Of a DNA stretch of 14,476 bases, positions 6,095 through 12,941 are shown in pieces (position 1 is the stretch's first letter; the number at the start of each line of letters is the position of its first letter). The notes beneath the pieces were generated by a model. The model made no database searches and was not told where the DNA came from. It saw nothing but the letters and a program-made list of their open reading frames with translations. The DNA is from Halococcaceae archaeon (GTDB lineage: Archaea > Halobacteriota > Halobacteria > Halobacteriales > Halalkalicoccaceae). Made by a program: the position numbers and the translations under genes. The DNA lies in NCBI GenBank assembly GCA_007129135.1, contig SKWB01000112.1, positions 1-14,476 on the forward strand, written 5' to 3'.

Positions 6095-7807
6095 ATGAGT
6101 GACACGCGAAAGGACGAGCGGCTCCGAAGCCGCGAGGTCACCGAGGGACCGGAACGCGCCCCCCACCGCTCGATGTTCAGGGCGATGGGCTTCGACGACG
6201 AGGACCTCGCCTCGCCGATGGTCGGCGTGGCGAACCCCGCCGCCGACATCACCCCCTGTAACGTCCACCTCGACGAGGTCGCGGAGGCGGCGATCGAGGG
6301 CGTCGACGGCTCCGGAGGGATGCCGATCGAGTTCGGGACGGTCGTGATCAGCGACGCCATCTCGATGGGTACCGAGGGGATGAAGGCGTCGTTGATCTCG
6401 CGCGAGGTGATCGCCGATTCGGTCGAACTCGTCGCCTTCGGTGAGCGCCTCGACGCGCTCGTCACCGTCGCCGGCTGTGACAAGAACCTCCCGGGGATGA
6501 TGATGGCCTCGATCCGCACGGACCTCCCCTCGGTCTTCCTCTACGGCGGCTCGATCATGCCGGGCGAGCACGAGGGCCGGGACGTCACCATCCAGAACGT
6601 CTTCGAGGGGGTCGGGGCGTACTCGCAGGGCGAGATGAGCGAGGAGGAGCTGGACGAGCTCGAGCGGAACGCCTGCCCCGGGGCGGGCTCCTGTGGCGGG
6701 ATGTTCACCGCGAACACGATGGCATCCATCTCCGAGGCGATCGGTCTCGCCCCGCTCGGGAGCGCCTCCCCGCCCGCCGAGGACGACTCGCGATACCAGG
6801 TAGCTCGCGAGGCGGGCGAACTCGTCCTCGACTGCGTCGAGGCGGACAGGAAACCCTCCGACATCGTCTCGAAGGAGAGCTTCGAGAACGCGATCGCGAT
6901 CCAGGTCGCGCTGGGTGGTTCGACCAACGGCGTGCTCCACCTGCTCGCGATGGCCGCCGAGGCGGGTGTCGACCTCGAGATCGACGAGTTCGACGAGATC
7001 TCGAAGCGGACCCCGAAGATCGCGAACCTCCAGCCGGGTGGCTCGAAGGTGATGACCGACCTCCACGAACAGGGCGGGGTGCCGGTCGTTATCCGGCGGC
7101 TGCTCGATGCGGGGCTGTTCCACGGCGACGCGATGACCGTCACTGGCCGGACGATCGAGGAGGAACTGGAGGAGCTCGACCTGCCTGCGGACGAGGAGAT
7201 CGACCCCGAACTGGTCAGACCCGTCTCCGATCCCTTCGACGCGGAGGGGGCGATCCGCATCCTAAGGGGGAACCTCGCGCCGGACGGCGCGGTGCTCAAG
7301 GTGACCGCGAAGGACGCCAAACACCACGTCGGCCCGGCGCGGATCTTCGAGCGCGAGGAGGAGGCGATGGCCTACGTGCAGGAGGGGCAGGTCGAGGCGG
7401 GCGACGTCCTCGTGATCAGGAACGAGGGTCCGCAGGGCGGCCCCGGGATGCGCGAGATGCTGGGAGTCACCGCCGCCGTTGTCGGCCAGGGCCACGAGGA
7501 CGACGTCGCGATGGTCACCGACGGCCGCTTCTCGGGCGCGACGCGCGGGCCGATGATCGGCCACGTCGCCCCGGAGGCGAGCGTCGGGGGCCCGATCGCC
7601 CTGCTCGAAGAAGGCGACGAGGTGACGGTCGACGTTCCGAGTCGAGAGCTCTCGGTCGACCTCACGGACGAGGAACTTGACGAACGACGAGCGGCCTGGG
7701 AGCGCCCGGAGCCGAGGTACACGGGCGGCGTGCTCGCGAAGTACGGCTCGCTGTTCGACTCGGCGGCCAACGGCGCGGTGACGAACCCGGGCGTGAAGCG
7801 GGAGTAG
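6095..7807 (+). CDS. ilvD: Dihydroxy-acid dehydratase
   Basis: This 570-residue protein is a full-length IlvD. It dehydrates 2,3-dihydroxy-3-methyl(valerate/butyrate) to the keto acids that precede isoleucine and valine, and uses an Fe-S cluster and Mg2+. The three cluster cysteines fit C55 ([10 protein letters not shown]), C128 (VAGCDKN) and C200 ([18 protein letters not shown]). [20 protein letters not shown] (87-106), [28 protein letters not shown] and the C-terminal [18 protein letters not shown] are all typical of IlvD. Sugar-acid dehydratases of the same superfamily are the alternative, but the motifs read as the amino-acid enzyme. The start is ATG 6095 ([13 protein letters not shown]). 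A T6 tract 10 nt after the stop probably ends transcription. The last 35 bp of the gene are repeated at 7921-7955. Confidence 0.93.
   Translation: MSDTRKDERLRSREVTEGPERAPHRSMFRAMGFDDEDLASPMVGVANPAADITPCNVHLDEVAEAAIEGVDGSGGMPIEFGTVVISDAISMGTEGMKASLISREVIADSVELVAFGERLDALVTVAGCDKNLPGMMMASIRTDLPSVFLYGGSIMPGEHEGRDVTIQNVFEGVGAYSQGEMSEEELDELERNACPGAGSCGGMFTANTMASISEAIGLAPLGSASPPAEDDSRYQVAREAGELVLDCVEADRKPSDIVSKESFENAIAIQVALGGSTNGVLHLLAMAAEAGVDLEIDEFDEISKRTPKIANLQPGGSKVMTDLHEQGGVPVVIRRLLDAGLFHGDAMTVTGRTIEEELEELDLPADEEIDPELVRPVSDPFDAEGAIRILRGNLAPDGAVLKVTAKDAKHHVGPARIFEREEEAMAYVQEGQVEAGDVLVIRNEGPQGGPGMREMLGVTAAVVGQGHEDDVAMVTDGRFSGATRGPMIGHVAPEASVGGPIALLEEGDEVTVDVPSRELSVDLTDEELDERRAAWERPEPRYTGGVLAKYGSLFDSAANGAVTNPGVKRE
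7773..7807 (+). repeat. 35-bp direct repeat, copy 1 (ilvD 3' end)
   Basis: The last ten sense codons plus stop of ilvD ([10 protein letters not shown]) and adjoining bases match 7921-7955 at 33 of 35 positions by eye. This copy is the functional gene end. Confidence 0.85.
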
Positions 7808-7815
7808 CGGGGCGG

Positions 7816-7821
7816 TTTTTT
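7816..7821 (+). terminator. T6 tract, probable ilvD terminator
   Basis: Six T residues follow a GC-rich stretch 9-14 nt after the ilvD stop codon. Archaeal RNA polymerase commonly terminates at such T-runs without needing a hairpin. A second candidate is the T5 run at 7883-7887 behind a small TGTTC-GCA-GAACA hairpin. Confidence 0.5.
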
Positions 7822-7827
7822 GTGGTG

Positions 7828-7851
7828 GGCGAGACGGTTTCCCGTCTCGCC
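7828..7851. repeat. 10-bp perfect inverted repeat downstream of ilvD
   Basis: GGCGAGACGG, a TTTC loop and CCGTCTCGCC pair over 10 bp without mismatch. The hairpin follows the T6 tract and lies in the 113-bp spacer between the two copies of the ilvD 3' end. It could protect an RNA 3' end, or be the remnant of a small palindromic element. Confidence 0.65.
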
Positions 7852-7920
7852 GCTTCCGCGAAACTGGTGTTCGCAGAACAGGTTTTTGCCGAGTGAGCGG
7901 AGCGAGCGAGGGAAAAAGGT

Positions 7921-7955
7921 GCGCGGTGATGAACCCCGGCGTGAAGCGGGAGTAG
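7921..7955 (+). repeat. 35-bp direct repeat, copy 2 (duplicate of the ilvD 3' end)
   Basis: This stretch differs from the ilvD terminus only by C to T at repeat position 10 and G to C at position 17. It still reads as AVMNPGVKRE followed by TAG. The 113 bp before it do not resemble the ilvD sequence before copy 1, so only the tail was duplicated. It ends 5 bp before the stop of the next minus-strand gene. Confidence 0.85.
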
Positions 7956-7960
7956 TCCAC

Positions 7961-8251
7961 TCAACGCGAATCCTCCGTCCTCCGGTAGGCGTAGGCCGAT
8001 CCCACGAGGACTATCACCGCGTAGAGCCCCCCGAACGACGGAGAGAGGAGAGCGCCGGTCGCCGCGAACCCGACCAGAACGAGGGAGACACCACCGACGA
8101 CCGAGAGGTCACGGCCCGTCCGCGTCAACTCTACGTCCCGTACCTGAAGCGGATTCTCGAGGCGATGGGCTCGTTCCGGATCGAAGATCGCGAGGAGACC
8201 GAACAGGGCGAGCGACGTGGATACCCCGAACACGAGGAGCGTTTCGAGCAC
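7961..8251 (-). CDS. Small two- or three-helix membrane protein, unrecognised
   Basis: No ATG gives a sensible protein in this frame, so a GTG start is needed. GTG 8251 gives 96 residues (read as MLETLLVFGVSTSLALFGL) and keeps the full first membrane helix. GTG 8233 would shorten that helix but sits 24-29 nt from an ACTATT box (8257-8262). A TTAC box at 8277-8282 would serve GTG 8251, so I keep 8251. The layout is helix 1 (about 2-23), the loop FDPERAHRLENPLQVRDVELTRTGRDL, then a glycine-rich helix (about 50-68) and helix 3 (about 71-88), with a charged tail YRRTEDSR. The loop between helices 1 and 2, with its ENP and DVELT elements, looks conserved in style with other small haloarchaeal membrane proteins, but I cannot name a family. 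Function unknown. Confidence 0.65.
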   Translation of the reverse strand: MLETLLVFGVSTSLALFGLLAIFDPERAHRLENPLQVRDVELTRTGRDLSVVGGVSLVLVGFAATGALLSPSFGGLYAVIVLVGSAYAYRRTEDSR

Positions 8252-8349
8252 GCAGGAAATAGTCGGATCGGGAACGAGTAACTGTCGACCATCGGAGTGA
8301 GGAGCGACACCGACCCGTTTCTGCACGGGCGCGGATCGACTCACGACGG

Positions 8350-8511
8350 CTAGCGATTCACGACCACGAGGCCGACGAGCGCGAAGAGGATCGCGACGAG
8401 GCCGAGTCCGGTGAGTCCGGTGCCGAACGCCATGTCGGCGATGGTGTGGATCGCTCCGACGAACGCGACGGCGAGGAGGATCACGCTGTAGGCGATCTGA
8501 CGCTTGTTCAT
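8350..8511 (-). CDS. 53-residue membrane protein, unrecognised
   Basis: A short open frame starts at ATG 8511 (MNKRQIAYSVILLAVAFVGA) and ends at TAG (8350-8352). It encodes 53 residues, with a charged N-terminus (KR), one hydrophobic helix (about 6-22), a short polar turn containing HTIAD, and a second helix (about 31-51) ending in NR. This two-helix hairpin with the positive end inside is typical of real small membrane proteins. Codons end almost always in G or C, as in the neighbours. A TTAA box lies 25-28 nt upstream of the ATG, which strongly supports a leaderless gene. It precedes the 96-residue membrane protein gene on the same strand by 98 bp. Function unknown; it would be easily missed because of its length. 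Confidence 0.7.
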   Translation of the reverse strand: MNKRQIAYSVILLAVAFVGAIHTIADMAFGTGLTGLGLVAILFALVGLVVVNR

Positions 8512-8535
8512 ACGGTCGCTGAGGACTCCGGCGGC

Positions 8536-8539
8536 TTAA
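8536..8539 (-). promoter_or_regulatory. TATA-like box for the 53-residue membrane protein gene
   Basis: GGTTAAGCC on the minus strand places TTAA 25-28 nt upstream of ATG 8511, the usual position for a leaderless archaeal gene. Confidence 0.45.
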
Positions 8540-8566
8540 CCGGACCGACCCGAACGGGGACCGTAC

Positions 8567-8573
8567 TTTTTTA
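8567..8573 (+). promoter_or_regulatory. Possible promoter element of the antiporter gene
   Basis: TTTTTTA is the only AT-rich stretch upstream of the antiporter ATG (8687). If it acts as a TATA box, transcription would begin near 8598 and leave a leader of almost 90 nt, unlike the leaderless genes around it. The call is weak. Confidence 0.25.
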
Positions 8574-8686
8574 CACTCGCACGGCAATCCCGCGACGGTG
8601 ACGGGTGATCAGAGGGGCGGGCGGCGTCGGGGAGCGCTCGATGGCGGCGGAGCCGGAGAGCGTGCGCCGAGCGCGAGTGAGAGCGA

Positions 8687-10759
8687 ATGACCCCGCTCGT
8701 CGCCGAGGCGCTCCTCTCGCCGCCGTTCGAGGACCCGGTCCTGATCTTCGGGCTGGCGATGCTCGTCTTCCTCACCGCGCCGCTCGTCCTCGCGCGCTAC
8801 CGGCTCCCCGGCATCGTCGGCATCATCCTCGTGGGGGCGGCGGTCGGGCCGAACGGTCTCGCGCTGCTCGAACGCGACGCCACCATCCAGCTCCTGGGCG
8901 AGGTCGGGCTGATCTACCTGATGTTCGTCGCCGGCCTCGAGATCAACCTGAACCGGTTCCTCGAGAACACCGACAAGAGCGTCGTCTTCGGGCTGCTCTC
9001 GTTCGTCGTCCCGCAGGCGGTCGGCACCGTCGTCGGCGTCTCCCTGCTCGGGCTCACCTTCCCCGCGGCGTTGCTCTTCGCCTCGATCTTCGCCTCCCAC
9101 ACGCTGCTCGCGTACCCCGTGGTCAACCGCCTCGGGCTGGCGAAGAACGAGGCGATGATGACGACCATCGGCGGGACGATCCTCACGGACACGCTCGCGC
9201 TGCTCGTCCTCGCGGTCGTCATCGCCGCGGAGGCCGGCACGCTCGATGCGGCCTTCTGGGTACAGCTCTCGGTCGGACTGACCGTCTTCTTCGTGGGGAT
9301 CTGGGTCGTCGTCCCGAGGATCGGCGCGTGGTTCTTCCGGACGCTCAACGAGGAGAGCTACTTCGAGTTCCTCTTCGTGATGGTGGTGCTCTTCGCCTGT
9401 GCGCTTCTCGCCGAACTCGTCGGTGTCGAGCACATCATCGGGGCCTTCCTCGCCGGACTGGTGCTCAACCGGTTGATCCCCGAGACCGGCCCGCTGATGA
9501 ACCGGATCGAGTTCGTCGGGAACGCGCTCTTCATCCCCTTCTTCTTGCTCTCGGTCGGCATGCTCGTCGACGGGCGCGTGATCGCCGAGAGCCCCACCTC
9601 CGTCGTCATCGGCGGCTCGCTGATCGTCATGGTGATCGTGACGAAGGTCGCCGCCGCCTGGCTCACCGGACGTATCTACGGCTACAGCTCGGACGAGGTG
9701 CTCGGGATGTTCGCGCTCTCGGTGGGCCAGGCCGCCGCGGCGCTCGCGATCGTCGGCATCGGCTTCGAGGCGGGGATTCCGGGCTTCGACCAGAACATGA
9801 TCAACGGCGTCGTCCTGATGATCCTCGTCGTCAGCCTCGTGAGCCCCGCCGCGATGGAGCGTGCGGGGAGGGCGATCGCGAGCGAGCGAGAGCGGGCCGT
9901 ATACGACCCGACGGAGGCACCACAACGGATCCTCGTGCCCGTCTCCTCGGCCGCCGACCACGCCGAGCGGCTGCTCGACGTGGCACTGGTCGTCCGTGAC
10001 CCGCGGTCCGAGGAGCCGATCCGGACGCTCTCGGTGGTGAGACCCGGCGAGGAGACCGAGAGCGGGGTCGCGGGGGCGGAAGAACGCCTCTCTCGCCTCG
10101 GGAAGTACGCCTCCGGGGCCGAAGCCAGGGTCGAGGGACAGACCCGCGTCGACTACAACGTCGCCTCCGGTATCGTTCGCGCGGCGGTCGAGAACCGCAT
10201 CACGACCGTCGTGATCGGGTGGGACGGCGCCCGTTCGCGTCGCCAGCGGGTCTTCGGCGACGTGATCGACCAGGTGCTCCGGCGGACGAAACAGCTCGTC
10301 CTCGTCGCCCGGGTGCGAGCGCCGCTCAACACCACGGACCGGATCGTGGTGCTCCTCCCCCCGGAGATCGAGCACAACGCCGGCTTCGCGGAGGCGATCC
10401 ACACGGTGAACCGGATCGCGGAGACGACCGGCGCGAGCGTCCTCGCCGTACCGGTCTCCGAGGGTGAGGAGGGGAGATCGGAGGAGGTCGACCGGCTGCT
10501 GCGGTCGGTGGAACCCGAGGTGCCGACGACGGTGGAGGGGGTCGCCGGGTGGGCCGACCTGCTCGCGCTGCTGCGAGACGACGTTCGGGGACGGGACCTC
10601 GTGGTCTGTGTGAGCGCACGCCGCGACGCGATGGGCTGGCACCCCGAGCTCCAGACGCTCCCGAAGAGCATCTCGACGCTCGTCGACGGCGACTTCGTCG
10701 TCGTCTACCCGGCCAGCGGTGCGCGCGCGGACGACCGGCGGTTCCTCCAGCTCACCTGA
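8687..10759 (+). CDS. CPA2-type cation:proton antiporter with C-terminal Usp-like region
   Basis: The 690-residue protein has an N-terminal membrane domain (about 17-390) with some twelve helices in the Kef/CPA2 style: LARYRLPGIVGIILVGAAVGPNGLALL (split here as RLPGIVG with VGPNGL), YLMFVAGLEIN, the unwound-helix region GGTILTDTLALLVL with D168, and K320 in VTKVAAAWLTG, the basic residue facing that Asp in CPA2 proteins. The motif is T167-D168, not the DD of electrogenic members. From about 412 the protein is soluble: QRILVPVSSAADHAERLLDVAL starts a universal-stress-like fold, and DRIVVLLPPEIEHNAGFAEA (551-570) starts a second one. Such regions may bind nucleotides and gate transport. An in-frame TGA at 8678 fixes ATG 8687 as the earliest ATG. 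Its ion (Na+ or K+) is unknown. The Bat-type regulator gene follows 44 bp downstream. Confidence 0.9.
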   Translation: MTPLVAEALLSPPFEDPVLIFGLAMLVFLTAPLVLARYRLPGIVGIILVGAAVGPNGLALLERDATIQLLGEVGLIYLMFVAGLEINLNRFLENTDKSVVFGLLSFVVPQAVGTVVGVSLLGLTFPAALLFASIFASHTLLAYPVVNRLGLAKNEAMMTTIGGTILTDTLALLVLAVVIAAEAGTLDAAFWVQLSVGLTVFFVGIWVVVPRIGAWFFRTLNEESYFEFLFVMVVLFACALLAELVGVEHIIGAFLAGLVLNRLIPETGPLMNRIEFVGNALFIPFFLLSVGMLVDGRVIAESPTSVVIGGSLIVMVIVTKVAAAWLTGRIYGYSSDEVLGMFALSVGQAAAALAIVGIGFEAGIPGFDQNMINGVVLMILVVSLVSPAAMERAGRAIASERERAVYDPTEAPQRILVPVSSAADHAERLLDVALVVRDPRSEEPIRTLSVVRPGEETESGVAGAEERLSRLGKYASGAEARVEGQTRVDYNVASGIVRAAVENRITTVVIGWDGARSRRQRVFGDVIDQVLRRTKQLVLVARVRAPLNTTDRIVVLLPPEIEHNAGFAEAIHTVNRIAETTGASVLAVPVSEGEEGRSEEVDRLLRSVEPEVPTTVEGVAGWADLLALLRDDVRGRDLVVCVSARRDAMGWHPELQTLPKSISTLVDGDFVVVYPASGARADDRRFLQLT

Positions 10760-10775
10760 GCCGAGAAAGCCGCCC

Positions 10776-10780
10776 TTAAT
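10776..10780 (+). promoter_or_regulatory. TATA-like box for the HTH regulator gene
   Basis: CTTAATTG places TTAAT 24-28 nt upstream of ATG 10804, inside the 44-bp gap after the antiporter stop. It suggests the regulator has its own leaderless transcript. Confidence 0.5.
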
Positions 10781-10803
10781 TGTGTGGCGGTCCTGCCCCC
10801 ACC

Positions 10804-11478
10804 ATGGCCACCATCGCGGAGTTCGACGTCTCGCCCGAGGAGTTCGCCCTCTCGGTGACGAGAGAGCGGGTTCCGGACGCCGAGTTCGAGGTCGAGCGCG
10901 TCGTCGCACACGATCAGGACAGACTGATGCCGTTCGTCTGGATCAGCGCCGACGATCTCGAGGCGGTCGAGAGCGCGTTGGACGACGACGACTCCGTCGC
11001 CGACCACGAGGTGATCGCGGACCTGGACGACGAACGGCTCTACCGCATGGAGTGGATAGAGGACGCGCTCGTGATCACACACATCCTCACGGAGGAGGAG
11101 GGGACGGTGCTCACCGCCTCCGGGAGGGGCGACCGCTGGCACTTCCGGGTGCTCTTTCCCGACCACGCGGCGCTCTCGGCCACCCACGACTTCGCACGGG
11201 GGGAGGGACTCGCCTTCGACGTGACGAAGGTCTACAAGCTCGACGACGACCGCGAGGGCCGGTTCGGGCTGAGCGAAGAGCAGTACACCGCGCTCGTCGA
11301 GGCGACCGAACAGGGCTACTTCGACGTCCCCAGGGCCGCCTCGCTCGAGGATCTCGCCTCGGAGATGGGGATCAGCCACCAGTCGCTCTCCGAGCGGCTC
11401 AGACGGGCTCAGCGCAGTCTCAACGAGAACACGATCCTGATCGGCGGCGCGGGGAGAGAGCAGGAACTGCGCTACTGA
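10804..11478 (+). CDS. Bat-type helix-turn-helix transcriptional regulator
   Basis: This 224-residue protein has the arrangement of haloarchaeal bacterio-opsin-activator-like regulators. The N-terminal two thirds (about 1-150) form an acidic sensor-like region (ATIAEFDVSPEEFALS at the start) often associated with this HTH. The C-terminus carries the HTH_10 domain: FGLSEEQYTALVEATEQGYF (about 155-175), then SLEDLASEMGISHQSLSERL (about 182-201) with recognition helix ISHQSLSERLRRAQRSL. This domain is a DNA-binding helix-turn-helix; the signal sensed by the N-terminal part is not known. Haloarchaea have many such paralogues, so the target cannot be named. It stands directly behind the antiporter gene and might regulate it, but its own TATA-like box and the lack of a shared operator argue only for proximity. 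Confidence 0.9.
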   Translation: MATIAEFDVSPEEFALSVTRERVPDAEFEVERVVAHDQDRLMPFVWISADDLEAVESALDDDDSVADHEVIADLDDERLYRMEWIEDALVITHILTEEEGTVLTASGRGDRWHFRVLFPDHAALSATHDFARGEGLAFDVTKVYKLDDDREGRFGLSEEQYTALVEATEQGYFDVPRAASLEDLASEMGISHQSLSERLRRAQRSLNENTILIGGAGREQELRY

Positions 11479-11540
11479 CCGAAGCGATCGACGCTCGGCT
11501 CGTCACCGATCTACTCCTCACGTCCGTTCGTCGCAAAATC

Positions 11541-11554
11541 GAATGGGGCCGCCG
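11541..11554 (-). repeat. Partial copy of the tRNA-Pro 3' end (acceptor)
   Basis: GAATGGGGCCGCCG is identical to 11699-11712, which covers the last ten bases of the tRNA-Pro gene (acceptor strand, discriminator and first T-stem bases) plus three flanking bases. The two copies are 158 bp apart. Confidence 0.7.
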
Positions 11555-11600
11555 TCACGTCGCTCCGCTCGTGACGAGCCCCACGCTCGCTTCGCTCGAG

Positions 11601-11618
11601 TGGGACGCCGAGAGTCGA
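11601..11618 (-). repeat. Degenerate copy of the tRNA-Pro T-arm and acceptor end
   Basis: CGCCGAGAGTCGA at 11606-11618 is identical to 11708-11720 in the tRNA-Pro T arm. It is preceded by TGGGA where the tRNA has TGGGGC. The rest of a tRNA is absent, so it is a fragment, not a gene. Confidence 0.6.
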
Positions 11619-11701
11619 GTTGCGCGGGCTATGACTGGTCTGCTCGACGCTCGGCGTCCGCTATGGACGCGTGGCTCACGAACGTGCTCGCCACGTGAGA
11701 A

Positions 11702-11772
11702 TGGGGCCGCCGAGAGTCGAACTCGGGTCCTACGCACCCCATGCGCAGAGGATACCACTACCCCACGGCCCC
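11702..11772 (-). tRNA. tRNA-Pro (anticodon GGG)
   Basis: The minus strand folds into a full cloverleaf of 71 nt. The acceptor pairs GGGGCCG with CGGCCCC, with A as discriminator. The D arm contains GGGTAGTGGTATCC. The anticodon stem TGCGC/GCGTA holds the loop ATGGGGT, giving anticodon GGG, which reads CCC and CCU proline codons. The T arm is CCGAG-TTCGACT-CTCGG. CCA is not encoded, as usual in haloarchaea. A TTAA box lies 28-31 nt upstream. No intron is seen. Confidence 0.95.
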
Positions 11773-11799
11773 GCGTCTCCTCGGAGGCCCGTTCGCGAG

Positions 11800-11803
11800 T
11801 TAA
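11800..11803 (-). promoter_or_regulatory. TATA-like box for tRNA-Pro
   Basis: TTAA within GGCTTAACTC on the minus strand lies 28-31 nt before the first base of the mature tRNA, a suitable place for its archaeal promoter. Confidence 0.45.
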
Positions 11804-11820
11804 GCCCTTCGTTTCGCCGG

Positions 11821-12894
11821 TCAGCTCTCGGGTCGGAGAACGACGAGGTCGTCGCTGTCGCGGACCGCGAGGCTGTAGAGCGGGTCGTTCTCGTAGACCG
11901 CGAGACCCTCCCGCCGTGCGAGGACGTAGCCGTCGTGCTCGCTCTCGACCGCCGAGAGGACCTCGCCGTGTGGGCTCACGATCTCGGCGACGACCTCTCC
12001 TGAGGCGATCGTCTCGCCGGGTTCGACCCAGTGACGGACGACCCCCCCACGATCCGCGTGCGGGTCGACCGCCCGCCTGACCGGGTAGCTCACCGGGGGG
12101 CTGAAGCCCGGATCGGCCGCAGCGATCGGTTCGGGAACCGAATCGAGCATGTCGAGTTCACAGAGTACCCCACAGACGCCGGCGAGACCCGCCGCGCGGG
12201 TCGCCTCCTCGACGACCGAGTGACCGCCGAGTTCGGGCGTGATCGCGGGGATCCCCGCCTCGTTCAGTACCGACCCCGCCGCAGAGCGGTGCAGGCCCTC
12301 CTCGACGTACTCCCCCGCTCCATACTCCGTGACGACCGGCAGGCCGAACGCCTCGGCCAGCCCCTCGAGGTCGTCCGCGAGCGCCTCCGCCTCTTGTCTC
12401 CCCCGCCGGTCGCCGTAGAGCACCCGGTCGCGGATCGTGAACGGGACCGAGCCGACCTGTGCGGTGTGGAGGTCGACGAGCGCGTCGGCGCTCCCGGTGA
12501 TCGCCCCGTACAGTCGCCGGTCGATCACCTCCTGCACGCGCGGCGGGCGCGCGGAGTCCTGGTCCGCGTCGGGGAAGAAGCGGTTCGGGTCGTCGTCGTG
12601 ATAGTACGAGGTCCGACTCCCGCGCCTGAACCCGGCCGGGTTGAGCGTCGGCACGCAGACGAGCGTCCCGCGGAGCGATACCGGGTCGAGCGCCGTGAAG
12701 GCGTCCTGGGCGACCGCGAGCGCGGTCACCTCGTCGCCGTGGATCGCCGCCGTCACCCAGAGCGTCGGCCCCGCTTCCTCCCCGGCGACGATCCCGATGG
12801 GGACTCGCTCCGGACCGCCCGTGGGGAGCTCTGTGACCTCGAGGGTGCCGGTCGACCGTTCGCCCTGCTTCGCGCGTGCCGTTCCGATCTCCAT
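11821..12894 (-). CDS. Succinylglutamate desuccinylase/aspartoacylase family zinc hydrolase
   Basis: This 357-residue protein belongs to the M14-like AstE/AspA family of zinc-dependent amidohydrolases. The zinc ligands fit H52 and E55 in IHGDE and H143 in LVDLHTA. DPNRFFPD (102-109, with N104-R105) matches the substrate-carboxylate motif, and TPELGG (219-224, with E221) carries the likely catalytic glutamate. The C-terminal third (about 275-357, with VEPGETIASGEVVAEIVSP) resembles the small all-beta lipoyl-like domain seen in this family. Many haloarchaeal members have no proven substrate; N-acyl amino acids are the family-wide guess. ATG 12894 is kept because it starts the conserved region and upstream sequence offers no better start. 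It lies 47 bp downstream of cbf5 on the same strand and may be co-transcribed. Confidence 0.87.
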   Translation of the reverse strand: MEIGTARAKQGERSTGTLEVTELPTGGPERVPIGIVAGEEAGPTLWVTAAIHGDEVTALAVAQDAFTALDPVSLRGTLVCVPTLNPAGFRRGSRTSYYHDDDPNRFFPDADQDSARPPRVQEVIDRRLYGAITGSADALVDLHTAQVGSVPFTIRDRVLYGDRRGRQEAEALADDLEGLAEAFGLPVVTEYGAGEYVEEGLHRSAAGSVLNEAGIPAITPELGGHSVVEEATRAAGLAGVCGVLCELDMLDSVPEPIAAADPGFSPPVSYPVRRAVDPHADRGGVVRHWVEPGETIASGEVVAEIVSPHGEVLSAVESEHDGYVLARREGLAVYENDPLYSLAVRDSDDLVVLRPES

Positions 12895-12941
12895 GGCGTG
12901 AGCGCGCTCTCCACGGTCAAGTACGTCGGTGCGCCGGCAGC

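Larger units (their letters stand above)
11479..11701. other. Gene-free stretch with hairpins and tRNA-like fragments
   Basis: No convincing gene is seen here. The stretch holds short palindromes, GTCACG/CGTGAC (11554-11575) and CGTGGC/GCCACG (11670-11695, with an inner CACG-AA-CGTG stem), the kind of CGCTCCGCTCG-rich intergenic sequence common in haloarchaea. It also holds two partial copies of the neighbouring tRNA-Pro 3' end, listed separately. Confidence 0.6.

Noticed and set aside
6095..7807. ilvD as a sugar-acid (xylonate or gluconate) dehydratase paired with the KDG-aldolase-like neighbour
   Set aside because: It is attractive because of the neighbouring aldolase, but the cysteine and substrate motifs read as dihydroxy-acid dehydratase. 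I keep this only as a minor alternative.
8609..10909. Minus-strand open frame of over 760 codons opposite the antiporter
   Set aside because: It mirrors the antiporter codon pattern and gives a low-complexity, highly charged product with no recognisable motif.
11601..11680. A second complete tRNA or pseudo-tRNA next to tRNA-Pro
   Set aside because: Only the T-arm and acceptor end match. No anticodon arm or D arm can be folded at the right distance.
10719..12080. Plus-strand open frame spanning the HTH gene, the tRNA and the hydrolase gene
   Set aside because: It passes through a clear tRNA and two clear genes in other frames and has no protein-like features.
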